Origin: Lacinutrix mariniflava
GTDB taxonomy: Bacteria > Bacteroidota > Bacteroidia > Flavobacteriales > Flavobacteriaceae
Length of the DNA stretch: 64,000 nucleotides
Direction of reading: 5' to 3'
Assembly: GCF_001418015.1 (NCBI RefSeq)
Contig: NZ_LIQG01000020.1
Coordinates: forward strand, 124,001-188,000
Numbering within the stretch: the stretch's first letter is position 1; the number at the start of each line of letters is the position of its first letter. Under the pieces are notes generated by a model that did no database searches, had not been told where the DNA came from, and saw only the letters and a program-made list of their open reading frames with translations. Shown here piece after piece: positions 26,195-35,964 of this stretch. Position numbers and translations under genes: made by a program.

Positions 26195-27499
26195 TCAAGG
26201 AAAAATCCCTCTTTGTATATATGCCTTTTCAATACGCTGTATTGCTATGCAAAATGCAGCTGTACGCATATCTACACCCTCATTTTTAGAATAATCGTAA
26301 ACCTTGTTAAAAGACTCTTTCATCTTCTTATCTAGCTTAACCATAACTTCGTCTAATTGCCAGATTTCTCCATTTCGGTTTTGTAACCATTCAAAATAAC
26401 TACCCACTACACCTCCTGAATTACATAAAATATCAGGAATAATAGAGATACCTCTTTCTAGAAGAATTTTCTCTCCCTCCACATTGGTAGGGCCATTTGC
26501 TCCTTCAGCAATAAGTTTCGCTTTTATTTTATGTGCATTCTCCTTAGTTATCTGGTTACCCAAAGCAGCAGGAATACAGATATCACAGTCTAAAGTGAAA
26601 AATTTGTTTTTCTCTACAATTTTAGAGTCTGGAAAATCGACAATGCTACCATCGTTAATACGACTATAGTTAAAGAGATCTTCTACTTTAATTCCTTTTT
26701 GATTTTGAACACTTCCAAAAGCATCTTGAACACCAACTAAAACCGCACCATCGTTTTCTAGGAAATGTGAAGCCCAATAGCCTACATTACCAAAACCTTG
26801 AACAATAAACCTTTTCCCTTTTAAGTTTGTTTCATTTTTTTCTGCCCAAAATTTTATTGATAAATACACGCCATAGCCAGTTGCTCTATCTCTACCTTCC
26901 AATCCTCCACTTCCATCTGGTTTACCTGTAACAACGTGTTGATTTGCTGTGCGTTCTGCTGGTGGACGTGTACTCATGTAAGTATCTGCAATCCAAGCCA
27001 TAGTTTGGCTACTTGTATTAACATCTGGAGCTGGGATATCGTGTTCTGGTCCAATATTATCTGCTAGAGCAAACGTAAAACGCCTTGTAATACGCTCTAA
27101 TTCTGTTTGCGAATATTTAGAAGGATCAATTTTAATTCCTCCTTTCCCTCCTCCATATGGCAAACCTGCTAATGACGTTTTCCAAGTCATCCACATAGCT
27201 AAAGCTCTAGCAGCATCAATATCTACTGTTGGATGATAACGCAAACCTCCTTTATATGGTCCTAATGCGTTATTGTGTTGTACTCTATAACCTGTAAAAA
27301 TCTCAACATCTCCATTATCCATTTTTACTGGAAAATTTACTAGAATTTCATTGTTAGTTATACTTAATATTTTTCTAATATTTGGATGGAGATTAATATG
27401 GTCTGCAGCACTGTTAAACTGCTCCATTACATTATCCATCATACCTCTTACAGGTACTTTTTTAGTTGTTTTTTTCAAATCTACTGTTGCTATTGTCAT
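26195..27499 (-). CDS. Glutamate dehydrogenase (Glu/Leu/Phe/Val dehydrogenase family)
   Basis: A 434-residue enzyme interconverting glutamate and 2-oxoglutarate plus ammonia. PYKGGLRYHP carries the substrate Lys, LPYGGGKGGIKIDP the catalytic Lys region, VQGFGNVGYW the Rossmann loop, and IIPDILCNSGGVVGSYFEW the C-terminal signature. The length fits the hexameric family. Coenzyme choice cannot be set by eye. It heads a likely operon with the Gre-type gene and two unknown genes. Confidence 0.93.
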   Translation of the reverse strand: MTIATVDLKKTTKKVPVRGMMDNVMEQFNSAADHINLHPNIRKILSITNNEILVNFPVKMDNGDVEIFTGYRVQHNNALGPYKGGLRYHPTVDIDAARALAMWMTWKTSLAGLPYGGGKGGIKIDPSKYSQTELERITRRFTFALADNIGPEHDIPAPDVNTSSQTMAWIADTYMSTRPPAERTANQHVVTGKPDGSGGLEGRDRATGYGVYLSIKFWAEKNETNLKGKRFIVQGFGNVGYWASHFLENDGAVLVGVQDAFGSVQNQKGIKVEDLFNYSRINDGSIVDFPDSKIVEKNKFFTLDCDICIPAALGNQITKENAHKIKAKLIAEGANGPTNVEGEKILLERGISIIPDILCNSGGVVGSYFEWLQNRNGEIWQLDEVMVKLDKKMKESFNKVYDYSKNEGVDMRTAAFCIAIQRIEKAYIQRGIFP

Positions 27500-27677
27500 T
27501 GTAAATGATTTTTAAAATTCCTATTTGAAATATCGATTTGTTATTGATCTCTCATTATATTTTTCAGTGATGTATTTTTTTCTTGAAGCTCTACTACTCG
27601 AATTTTTATTTATATCATTTCGAGTTGTTAATGCCGTAACTAATGTGTTGAAAATCATAATTTTTATTATTAAAATA

Positions 27678-27842
27678 TTAAACTAATTCTAAAGCTCGTT
27701 TTGGTTGCTTTAAATTACCAATAATAGCTTTGCTTGGTTTGATTTCATCAAACTCACTACAAGACCAGACTTTCTCTTTCTGAGCTGTTAATGAACATGA
27801 ATTGCTATGTATGCAACTCGGACAAATATTAAAGTGATTCAT
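27678..27842 (-). CDS. Small Cys-rich protein
   Basis: 54 residues, opening MNHFNICPSCIHSNSCSLT and then VWSCSEFDE. The four cysteines (CxxC, C, C) suggest a small metal-binding knuckle. I recall the same short protein in other Flavobacteriaceae, but it has no known function. The start at 27842 is preferred to the longer frame, whose extension is a hydrophobic unlikely leader. It lies 180 bases from the gdhA start, and no gene was seen between them. Confidence 0.65.
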   Translation of the reverse strand: MNHFNICPSCIHSNSCSLTAQKEKVWSCSEFDEIKPSKAIIGNLKQPKRALELV

Positions 27843-28114
27843 ATTAAAACTTATTAATGTTATATAGATACCAAAAAGCAATGTGTATGCCAAAACAGTA
27901 ATAATAGAGACTTAAAAGGTAAGAATACTATATAGATAAAGGGATTCAAGAATATAACACAAAGAGGAATAATTTTACGCAGTGGTACAAAATGCCCCAA
28001 TTGAGTAAAAATGTATCATAAATTCCAGTTGAAAAAACGTAATAAATTAGAGTATCATTTTTTAATTTGGAATAACTCTTTTATATTTAAGGAGCAATTT
28101 TTAAAAATAACACT

Positions 28115-28498
28115 ATGAAAATTAATCCTGTAGTTTGGTTCGAAATCTATGTAAACGATTTACAACGCGCTAGATTATTTTACGAAACCGTTTTTAAAAC
28201 TGAATTAAGCGAATTACCAACTCCAGATACTGGACAGGACGTGAAAATGTTAGCTTTTCCAATGGAAATGCAAGGTGATGGCGCCTCTGGCGCTTTGGTA
28301 AAAATGAAAGGCTTCGAAGCTGGTGGTAACGGTACACTTGTATATTTAAGAAGTGATGACTGCTCCATTGAAGAAGGCCGAATATTAAAAAGCGGTGGTA
28401 AAATAGTACAATCTAAACAATCTCTTGGGGAATTTGGTTTTATGGTGTTAGCCTATGACACCGAAGGTAATATGTTTGGCATTCATTCAGAAAAATAA
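28115..28498 (+). CDS. VOC-family (glyoxalase/bleomycin resistance) protein
   Basis: A 127-residue vicinal oxygen chelate protein. VVWFEIYVNDLQRARLFYETVF is the first beta-alpha-beta-beta-beta half, and GGKIVQSKQSLGEFGFMVLAYDTEGNMFGIHS the second. It is probably metal-dependent, with unknown substrate. It sits 11 bases before the SRPBCC gene and is likely co-transcribed. The 27893-28114 upstream spacer shows nothing clear. Confidence 0.88.
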   Translation: MKINPVVWFEIYVNDLQRARLFYETVFKTELSELPTPDTGQDVKMLAFPMEMQGDGASGALVKMKGFEAGGNGTLVYLRSDDCSIEEGRILKSGGKIVQSKQSLGEFGFMVLAYDTEGNMFGIHSEK

Positions 28499-28509
28499 AA
28501 ATCACAAAA

Positions 28510-28923
28510 ATGAAGACTATAATTACAGTAGAAACCATAATAACCAGTAACATAGATATTGTATGGAACACTTTTATAAGTCCGAAACATATAAAAAAAT
28601 GGCATACTGCTTCTCCAGAGTGGCATACTACCAAAGCAGAAAACAATTTAATAAAAGGTGGAGGCTTTAGCTCTAGAATGGAAGCTAAAGACGGTAGTTT
28701 TGCCTTCGATTTTGGTGGCGTTTACGATAAAATTATTACTAATCAGCTAATTTCTTATACTTTAGATGATGGACGAAGTGTATCTATTACTTTCACTAAA
28801 AAAGATAACACTGTTTTGATTACTGAGGCTTTTGAACCTGAAAACCAAAATCCCGTAAATATGCAAAAACAAGGTTGGCAAGCTATTTTGGATAATTTTA
28901 AAAAGTACGTTGAAACCGTGTAA
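28510..28923 (+). CDS. SRPBCC-family (AHSA1-type) protein
   Basis: A 137-residue START/Bet v1-like protein with the AHSA1 pattern: ITVETIITSNIDIVWNTFISPKHIKKWH at the N-terminus, and GWQAILDNFKKYVE at the C-terminus. The fold makes a hydrophobic pocket. Its ligand is unknown. It follows the VOC gene closely, a common pairing in Bacteroidota. Confidence 0.88.
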   Translation: MKTIITVETIITSNIDIVWNTFISPKHIKKWHTASPEWHTTKAENNLIKGGGFSSRMEAKDGSFAFDFGGVYDKIITNQLISYTLDDGRSVSITFTKKDNTVLITEAFEPENQNPVNMQKQGWQAILDNFKKYVETV

Positions 28924-28930
28924 ATAGAGA

Positions 28931-30259
28931 TTACTCTTCAAGTTTTATTCTAATGGTTTTACGGTCTATTCCAAGAATTTCAGCAGCTTTTGTTTTATTA
29001 TTTGCTGTAGCTCTCAATACTTTTTCTATATATTGTTTTTCGATAACTTTTAAGGGTAATAATTCATCTTCAGAAAAACTTAATGTATATTTCAAATGTT
29101 CTGGTAAATGCGCTACATTAATAACTTTATCGCACATTATTACAGCACGTTGGATAACGTTTTCTAATTCTCTTATATTCCCAGGCCAATTGTAGCGTTT
29201 TAGAATAGTCATAGCCTCTTGTGTAATTTTAATATACCTGTCTTTATACTCTACTCCATATTTAAAGAGAAATTTATCGACTAATAACGTAATATCTTCT
29301 TTACGTTCTCGTAATGGTGCTATTTCAATTTCGACAACTGTAAGTCTATAAAACAAATCCTCTCTAAAGGTTTGTTTTATTATCATTTCTCTCAAGTTGC
29401 CATTTGTTGCTGCAATTATACGAATATCAATTTTTTCTGCTTTAGTAGCACCAACTCTAACTATTTCTTTCTCTTGTAAGACGCGTAATAATCGCGATTG
29501 CACAGCTAATGATGCATTGCCAATTTCATCTAAAAAAATGGTACCTCCATTTGCTGCTTGAAAAAAGCCTTCTCTATTAGTTTCTGCTCCTGTAAACGCA
29601 CCTTTTAAATAACCAAATAATTCTGCTTCTAGAAGGTTTTCTGGTATTGCTCCACAATTAACTGCTATAAAAGGTGCTCTTGAAAATTTACCTTGGTAAT
29701 GTATGGCTCTTGCAACTAACTCTTTACCGGTTCCGCTTTCTCCTTTTATAAAAATTGTAGCCTTATTATCTTTTACACGCTCTATAACCTGAATAACATT
29801 ATTTATCTTTTCAGAATTACCAATAATCTCTCCGTAGGCTTTATTTATATCTATAGATTTACTTTTAGGTTGCAACTCTTTAGCTTCTGAAGGTTTTAAA
29901 GACTTATCTAAAGCACATTTTAATTCGTCTTTGGTAAACGGTTTTGTTAAATAATCTACAACTCCAGATTTAATAGCGGCTAAAGAATCTTGAACTGAAG
30001 GATAACCTGTAACTACTAATTTTGGCAGTTTTGGATAATGCTCAGACACAAACTTAATAAGTTCGGAACCATCCACTTCTGGCATTTTTAAATCGGTTAT
30101 CAATAAATCGATACTAGTATCGCGTAAAATAGTAACCGCTTCTTTAACTGAAATGGCTTTAAAAACGTGATAATTCCATGATTGTAAATGACGTTGCAAC
30201 AATTCTAATATGTTAACATCGTCATCTACAATAAGTATATTTTCTTTGCGTAATTGCAT
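28931..30259 (-). CDS. Sigma-54-dependent NtrC-type response regulator
   Basis: A 442-residue regulator. The receiver domain has ILIVDDDVN, LLITDLKMPEVDG and YLTKPFT. The AAA+ domain has FIKGESGTGKELVARAIH and LKGAFTGAETNR, the GAFTGA loop that contacts sigma-54, then FLDEIGNASLAVQSRLLRVLQE. A C-terminal Fis helix-turn-helix (TKAAEILGIDRKTIRIKL) binds DNA. It lies 11 bases downstream of its cognate kinase. Confidence 0.94.
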   Translation of the reverse strand: MQLRKENILIVDDDVNILELLQRHLQSWNYHVFKAISVKEAVTILRDTSIDLLITDLKMPEVDGSELIKFVSEHYPKLPKLVVTGYPSVQDSLAAIKSGVVDYLTKPFTKDELKCALDKSLKPSEAKELQPKSKSIDINKAYGEIIGNSEKINNVIQVIERVKDNKATIFIKGESGTGKELVARAIHYQGKFSRAPFIAVNCGAIPENLLEAELFGYLKGAFTGAETNREGFFQAANGGTIFLDEIGNASLAVQSRLLRVLQEKEIVRVGATKAEKIDIRIIAATNGNLREMIIKQTFREDLFYRLTVVEIEIAPLRERKEDITLLVDKFLFKYGVEYKDRYIKITQEAMTILKRYNWPGNIRELENVIQRAVIMCDKVINVAHLPEHLKYTLSFSEDELLPLKVIEKQYIEKVLRATANNKTKAAEILGIDRKTIRIKLEE

Positions 30260-30270
30260 AGTTCTATTTA

Positions 30271-31359
30271 TTATTTGGGAAGTATAACTGTAAAAATAGC
30301 TCCTTTATTTATATTATTTTCTGCAGTAATTTCACCTTTATGTGAAGCCACAATACCATGAACAACACTTAAACCTAAGCCAGAACCATCGCCAGTAGGT
30401 TTGGTTGTGAAAAATGGTTGAAAAATTTTATTTAAATCATCAGTCGTAAAACCTATCCCTTCATCGCTAATTTTAAGAATAATCTCATTTGCTGTGGTTT
30501 TAGCTTCTATAGTCACCAAACCGTTTACAGGCGAAAAATAAATAGCATTTATTAATAAGTTGAAAATAATTTGAGTTAATTGTATTGGATCTGCCTTTAA
30601 CCACATTTCCTCTTCTTCAATTTTCACAATATATTTTACCTGCTCTTTTCTAAAAGTTGCATCTAGTAAATTAATAGCATTTTTAATATTAGGAACAAGG
30701 TTTACACTTTTCATTTCTTGAGGCATTTCGCATGCAAAAAACATAAGCTTCTTAACCACTTCTCTAGAGAAAATAGCATTTTTAATAATTTTATCTACAT
30801 CTTCAGATTGTTTACTTTTAGGAGTTAAATCATCTTTTAGTAATTCGGCAAAGCCTAAAATATTAGCTAAAGGCGTGTTTAATTCATGTGCAATCCCAGC
30901 TGTTATTTCTCCTAAAATACCTAATCTATCGGCACGTTCCATTTGCCTCTTTAAAGATGTTTCATTTTTCTGAATCTCCAAACGCTCTAATAGATTCCCG
31001 ATTTTCATTGCAATATTATCAAGAAGCAATTGTTCTTCATTTAAAAAATTTACTGTTTCAAATTTAGCACTATCTAAATGTGCTACTAATTGCCCTTTAA
31101 CCTCATTAAAAAGACTGATTTCTGCATGAATTGATATTGTATTTCTTAATGTATCTTTTGTGGAAATAGTAACAATATTTGTAATTATCTCAATTTCAGT
31201 TTCTGTTGGGAATTGAAATCCTTTTTTTATACTAAAAGCAATTGCTTGAAGAGTATCTTCTATAAGTTCTGCATTTGCATTTACTATAATAGAAGACACT
31301 TCGTAAAGACATGTTAGCTCTTTTAACCGTTCTTGTAAAGCCTGCTCAGTAGTGTTCAT
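30271..31359 (-). CDS. Sensor histidine kinase, partner of the NtrC-type regulator
   Basis: A 362-residue kinase with no membrane helix. Residues about 10-135 look like a GAF-type sensor. HisKA follows with GEITAGIAHELNTPLANILGFAELL (His in AHELNTP) and HATPase with NLLINAIYFSP, ISDEGIGF, GDGSGLGLSVVHGIVASHKG. It is soluble, so the signal is probably inside the cell. It forms a two-gene unit with the sigma-54 activator. Confidence 0.92.
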   Translation of the reverse strand: MNTTEQALQERLKELTCLYEVSSIIVNANAELIEDTLQAIAFSIKKGFQFPTETEIEIITNIVTISTKDTLRNTISIHAEISLFNEVKGQLVAHLDSAKFETVNFLNEEQLLLDNIAMKIGNLLERLEIQKNETSLKRQMERADRLGILGEITAGIAHELNTPLANILGFAELLKDDLTPKSKQSEDVDKIIKNAIFSREVVKKLMFFACEMPQEMKSVNLVPNIKNAINLLDATFRKEQVKYIVKIEEEEMWLKADPIQLTQIIFNLLINAIYFSPVNGLVTIEAKTTANEIILKISDEGIGFTTDDLNKIFQPFFTTKPTGDGSGLGLSVVHGIVASHKGEITAENNINKGAIFTVILPK

Positions 31360-31412
31360 ATAATTACTTATTTACATTATAATTGAATACTTATAAATGT
31401 TTGGAGTAGATT

Positions 31413-31859
31413 TCAATCCATATAAACCGCTTCAAAAATGGCTAATGGCGCTCTTTTTCCTATATTTAAAGTTAGAATATCATCATTTATTGTGTAATTA
31501 TCAACTAATTCAAAAACTTTAAAAAATTGAGATTCATTGACATCTACATTCGGACATGCTATAAGTGTTGATATTATGTTTGCAAAATGAATGCTCTTAT
31601 CTTTATCTAAAGTAAAATCACCTCCAAAATTATTACAACCTGCAAAACCTTTAACTTTATTATCCTTTATTTTTAATGTGAAGAATATTTCGCGTGTTTG
31701 ATTTTCTGCCATGGTAACATCCTTTCCTTCTAAGGTTTTAAGTTTCCAATACTTTTCGGTTATTACATTGCTTGTTACTGCACTAATTAGCTTTTTTTCA
31801 GAGTTACAACTCATTATAGATATCATGATTACGGCTAATATGCTTATTTTTATTTTCAT
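31413..31859 (-). CDS. META-domain lipoprotein (HslJ-like)
   Basis: 148 residues. The signal peptide ends MISIMSCNSEKK, the lipobox. The META domain has EKYWKLKTLEGKDVT at the start and VKGFAGCNNFGGDFTLDKD, with two Cys, as in HslJ/META proteins. A stress or envelope role is known only for some relatives. A good promoter lies upstream. Confidence 0.88.
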   Translation of the reverse strand: MKIKISILAVIMISIMSCNSEKKLISAVTSNVITEKYWKLKTLEGKDVTMAENQTREIFFTLKIKDNKVKGFAGCNNFGGDFTLDKDKSIHFANIISTLIACPNVDVNESQFFKVFELVDNYTINDDILTLNIGKRAPLAIFEAVYMD

Positions 31860-31887
31860 ATAATGACAATGTGATAAATTATCCCTA

Positions 31888-31917
31888 CAAATTTACTTTT
31901 ACTTATAATATAGACAA
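31888..31917 (-). promoter_or_regulatory. Promoter of the META lipoprotein gene
   Basis: On the minus strand, TTG (31915-31917), 19 bases, then TAAATTTG (31888-31895). This matches the Bacteroidota TTG-N19-TAnnTTTG promoter closely. The ATG is 29 bases past the box. Confidence 0.68.
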
Positions 31918-32076
31918 TTAAAAATCTATAAAGTATTGCTATATTACTATTTGGGTTTTATATACTATTTTTTAGAAATAAAAACATAAAAAAAATAAAA
32001 CAATACGATTGTGTATTTTTTATATAATCTTAATAAATTAATTGACCTAATTAAATTAAAATCTTCGTTAAGTTTC

Positions 32077-32841
32077 CTATTTTATATATTGTTTCAATAT
32101 ACTTCTAAGAAGCCTTACATCTTTATCTTTTTCACGACTTAAGTTCTTGTTATCATCACATTCGAATGAAGCATAATTAATTTCAATTAAATTAATATCC
32201 TTTTTCTCAAGTACATCTTTTCGCCTTTGATTGTATTTTATTATCTGCTCACCTCTGGTAATACCACTTACAGTCATGACATCTAATTTTTCTAAATGCT
32301 CTTTGGTTTTATTTTGTTTATCGGAAAACTCAATAACTAAATTAGCTGTTTCATAAAAAGCTGCTAAAGGCAATTTTGTTCTTGTTTTTCCTTTTTTGTG
32401 CATATCTCCAAACAAAAAAGAGAACGTGTGCTTACGCGACGCCTTTTCCATAAGGATTTCATCACAAAGATCTAAAATATAGTACTCATCACTATTTTCT
32501 CTAATCTCTTTAGATTTTTCCTTTTTAGAAACAGTAGTTATAGCTTCGTTTTCTGGAAACTCCGTTCCTTTTCTTAATAAGTACCAATAGATAGCTGTCT
32601 CCGTTCTTTCGGCATGTACACAAGGTATTGCGTCTAAGTTTTTTTCTTTGTCTAAAGCTCGTAAGACTTTTCTAAGTGGTAAACCTTTTTTATTATCCTT
32701 TACAAAAACACCTGCTGTTATTAAATCTTGCATGATATCTTTTACTGGAATCCAATCTTTATCGGTATGGGTGTTAAAGTAATTTTCTATTACCTTATTT
32801 ATTTGAGTTACTTTGTCTTCGCTATTGCGTCTATTCTCCAT
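32077..32841 (-). CDS. Hypothetical protein with possible PD-(D/E)XK-type C-terminus
   Basis: 254 residues, not firmly recognised. Residues about 10-95 look like a winged-helix segment ([27 protein letters not shown]). The C-terminal half has [20 protein letters not shown], then [27 protein letters not shown]. The E-x-x-K/Q spacing and the R-R-D-L followed by a beta strand are reminiscent of VSR-like nuclease folds. That is inference. It is transcribed toward the META gene. Confidence 0.5.
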   Translation of the reverse strand: MENRRNSEDKVTQINKVIENYFNTHTDKDWIPVKDIMQDLITAGVFVKDNKKGLPLRKVLRALDKEKNLDAIPCVHAERTETAIYWYLLRKGTEFPENEAITTVSKKEKSKEIRENSDEYYILDLCDEILMEKASRKHTFSFLFGDMHKKGKTRTKLPLAAFYETANLVIEFSDKQNKTKEHLEKLDVMTVSGITRGEQIIKYNQRRKDVLEKKDINLIEINYASFECDDNKNLSREKDKDVRLLRSILKQYIK

Positions 32842-33227
32842 GATTATTACTTTTATATTAATTGTATTGACTACAATTAAAACGGGCGCAAGATAAGTCT
32901 ATATTATTTTGAAATAATTATACTTCTCGTTTAATTTAATTACATAATATTATATTCTAGTGTTTTGAGATATTCTAATAAAACTCTCAATGAAATCAAA
33001 GACATATTATTTTTGGAACATCTTGTATTTAGTTTGAAATATAATTTTGTAAAAACCAAGCGTCACTTTTAGGTTAAATTCCAAATTTTAATCAATTGCT
33101 TACTTTAAGTATTAGAACAAATCTTTACATGAGTTAAATGAATAGCTTACATAATAAGTTTAAAAAGTATAATAAACTTATTATGTATTAGTTACTGTAG
33201 AAAGTCTATTTTAAGCTTAACCTTAAA
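32842..33227. other. Gene-free spacer
   Basis: This 386-base AT-rich stretch lies between the hypothetical nuclease-like gene and tssO. No protein frame, strong hairpin or clear TAnnTTTG box was seen in it. Confidence 0.4.
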
Positions 33228-33731
33228 TTATTTTCTTGAAGCAATTTGCAGTTCTCTATTTAATCTGATGACATTCTGGTCACATTTTTCTAGCTCTGTT
33301 TCAAAATCTTTTATTTGTTGCTCTTTCTCGCTAACGTCTAGCAGTCTATTTTGAGACTTCTGCAGCTTTACATATGTCATAACAATATTTTCGTATAACA
33401 GGTAATTATGCGTAGAGTCTGTTTCTGGAATAGAATTTTTTAGTTCTGCTAGTTTTTGACCTATAGTAGCATTATCGAAAGCCACGGTAGCTCCTGCCGC
33501 TGTTATAGAATCTATAATTACAGAAACCTCTTCCATATCATCTATAAATTGATCTTGAAATTGATGTTCTGCTCTAATCTTAAGCGCTTGTTGTTTTAAT
33601 ACTTGGTTCTCTTTGTCTACTATTTGAAAGTTAAAAAATACGGCAGTAACTATTGTACCTACGGTTACTACGAAAATTAATAAAAATTTTAAGAAACTAT
33701 TTCTTCTTTCTTTACTGTTTTTTGGTTTCAT
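33228..33731 (-). CDS. tssO: T6SSiii transmembrane protein TssO
   Basis: 167 residues. One membrane helix near 12-32 (FLKFLLIFVVTVGTIVTAVFF) is followed by a long coiled periplasmic region with many Glu, Lys and Gln. This matches TssO, one of the five proteins (TssN-TssR) that replace the TssJLM membrane complex in Bacteroidota subtype iii systems. It is the last gene of the leftward T6SS block, 24 bases after tssK. Confidence 0.78.
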   Translation of the reverse strand: MKPKNSKERRNSFLKFLLIFVVTVGTIVTAVFFNFQIVDKENQVLKQQALKIRAEHQFQDQFIDDMEEVSVIIDSITAAGATVAFDNATIGQKLAELKNSIPETDSTHNYLLYENIVMTYVKLQKSQNRLLDVSEKEQQIKDFETELEKCDQNVIRLNRELQIASRK

Positions 33732-33755
33732 CTCTACTATTATAATTAGGTCTTA

Positions 33756-34913
33756 TTAATCTAATAAAAAGCTTCTTCTACTTTTTACTTCTACATTATC
33801 TACTACTTCTTCTTTTACAAAGATATTAGAATCTGACTTTTTACCAATGTAATCTAGCTCATTTAATTTTTTATAAAGAGATAACATTAATCTAGTAAAT
33901 GCAGATGTCTTATAAAGCGATTCATTAATATTAGTATGCACGTATTCGAGTTCTATCATATCTATAAGTACATTCTCGAAAGCTCCTTGATTTAAATCGC
34001 ACCAATCTGTTAAATAGTTAAGTAATTCTTCTTTTCCGGTACCCACAAAAACATCTAAAGCACTTTTAATTACTCTTGCTAAACTTACTAATTTTGTTAG
34101 CATTACAACAGGAGCTTCGTATTTATCTTTTAATCTAAATTCAGGAATAACACTATTAAGATATTGACCTGTTCTTTGAGAGAGGTGCAACACCATATGC
34201 GCCAAATCGTTAGTTTGCTTTTTCTGATGAATTTTTTGCGTAATGTGCATAGAGTAATTTTCCATTTGATTTAAAAACGAACCAATCTCTGTGTAAGTAA
34301 ACTTTAAATCTGGGTGACTTTGTACTGAACGACAAGGCGGAATAAAATCTTCTACTAATACAGGATCCTCTCCAACCATTGCTACTTTACCAATAGTAAT
34401 ATGATATAATCCGACTTCTTGACTAGAAGCTTCAGATTTTGGTATAACATCTATTTTATAATCTGAAAGCACATAAGGATGACGTGGCGGATCTTCATCT
34501 GGATCTGCATCACCAACTGGTATCTTATTAAATGGGTTAACGTATAATATAATAAACCATTCTTCGTCTGCTGTATCTAAAGAGTATTGATGCTTTAAAA
34601 CGTTACCAGACTGCTCTAATAATGCTTTAGTTTCCTCGGTAATATTAATTTCGTAACCACCTAAAGTAATTGCTCTACAAGTATTTAAAGTTACATGTAT
34701 TGTAGATTGACCATCAATTGATATTGTCATATCAATGGAGTTCTGAGCGTTTCTAAGAGATGGCAACAACCCAAAATTAATTGGTGTTACATTATTAGAG
34801 TTACTACTATATAAAGCACTCATCATAGCGCTTTCCATACCAATAAAATGATTTTTATTAATCTTCATTCCATCAACCCAATTCACTCTATGATGCGTAT
34901 TTCTTTCTTTCAT
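33756..34913 (-). CDS. tssK: T6SS baseplate subunit TssK
   Basis: 385 residues. It opens HHRVNWVDGMKINKNHFIGME, which matches the TssK N-terminus (the proteobacterial consensus has V.W..G..L.pqHF). TssK links the baseplate to the membrane complex. A downstream region with YVNPFNKIPVGDADPDEDPPRHPYV is typical of the Bacteroidota form. The gene lies 32 bases after the PKD-protein gene in the leftward block. Confidence 0.9.
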   Translation of the reverse strand: MKERNTHHRVNWVDGMKINKNHFIGMESAMMSALYSSNSNNVTPINFGLLPSLRNAQNSIDMTISIDGQSTIHVTLNTCRAITLGGYEINITEETKALLEQSGNVLKHQYSLDTADEEWFIILYVNPFNKIPVGDADPDEDPPRHPYVLSDYKIDVIPKSEASSQEVGLYHITIGKVAMVGEDPVLVEDFIPPCRSVQSHPDLKFTYTEIGSFLNQMENYSMHITQKIHQKKQTNDLAHMVLHLSQRTGQYLNSVIPEFRLKDKYEAPVVMLTKLVSLARVIKSALDVFVGTGKEELLNYLTDWCDLNQGAFENVLIDMIELEYVHTNINESLYKTSAFTRLMLSLYKKLNELDYIGKKSDSNIFVKEEVVDNVEVKSRRSFLLD

Positions 34914-34945
34914 TTTACAACTTTTTTAAATACAACAATTTAATC

Positions 34946-35953
34946 TTAAAATATTAATCTTCTATAGATTAATGAAACATGGTTTATGCAGTTCGTTCCT
35001 TTTTCTACACCTAAATTTAAAGATTTTATTTTTATTTTCTTGTCAGTTATTTTTTGACAAAGCACAGTAAAAGTCATAACCTTGGTATTTACAGTTACTT
35101 TTTTATCAATATCTCCACAAAAATATTTTTTAAAGTCTAAAGCAGTTTTTCTACCACTTGCTACTTGTAATAACATTCTTTCAAAGCCTTTTTCTGATAT
35201 ATTAGGAGCGGTTATTGGTTCATTTTTATCAACCGCTTCTTCATCATCTTTATTTGGATTATAACCTTCTGGGTATTCTGGAATATTCCAATTTTTATTA
35301 ATTACTGGTGTACGCTCACGATTGTCCAGTACTGAAGCTTTCTTTTTCTCTTCAAGCACTCTTATTTTTTTAGGAGTTACATATTCTATATCATTATTAA
35401 CTACTAATTTTACGGTATATAAACCTGCTTCCTTGTAAACATAAGTTGCTGTTCTATTTTCGTTATCAACTCTAGCTGTTTCTCCAAAACGCCATTCCCA
35501 AGAAGTAGCATTAGTAGTTTCATCTTTAATTACTAAACTCTCTCCTACTCTAATCGTTTTTGGGAGCGTATAAACTGGAAATCTAGTAGAGTCTTTTATT
35601 TCAATTGCTTCAGCTATTTCAATAGTTTTAAAACCTGCACAACTTCCGTTTACTAACAACTCTACATCATAAGTACCAGCGTTTTTATAATAATGCAAAG
35701 GACTTTTTTGAGATGAAGAATTATTATCTCCAAAGTTCCATTGCCATCTTTCGGCATTTAAGGTTAAATCGCTAAAAACAATACCCTCATCAACGGTATA
35801 ACTTGACGCATCTGTTTTAAAGAAAACTTCATTGCAACTTGATCTGTTTTTAAAATGATAACCTAAAACAGAAGCAGATGTAAAAAATGCAATTATGAAT
35901 AAATACTTAACTGTTTTATCCATGTGGTAATGTGTTATATTTTTTTCTGACAT
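34946..35953 (-). CDS. PKD-domain membrane-anchored protein of the T6SSiii cluster (candidate TssP)
   Basis: 335 residues. A membrane helix (YLFIIAFFTSASVLGY) near residues 17-32 precedes two PKD domains: WQWNFGDNNSSSQKSPLHYY and WEWRFGETARVD..YKEAGLYTVKLVV. The last 100 residues form a separate domain with two Cys. It probably reaches into the periplasm. Its place between tssF and tssK suggests a T6SSiii envelope component. TssP is my guess by elimination, not recognition. Confidence 0.6.
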   Translation of the reverse strand: MSEKNITHYHMDKTVKYLFIIAFFTSASVLGYHFKNRSSCNEVFFKTDASSYTVDEGIVFSDLTLNAERWQWNFGDNNSSSQKSPLHYYKNAGTYDVELLVNGSCAGFKTIEIAEAIEIKDSTRFPVYTLPKTIRVGESLVIKDETTNATSWEWRFGETARVDNENRTATYVYKEAGLYTVKLVVNNDIEYVTPKKIRVLEEKKKASVLDNRERTPVINKNWNIPEYPEGYNPNKDDEEAVDKNEPITAPNISEKGFERMLLQVASGRKTALDFKKYFCGDIDKKVTVNTKVMTFTVLCQKITDKKIKIKSLNLGVEKGTNCINHVSLIYRRLIF

Positions 35954-35964
35954 GACTATAAATT

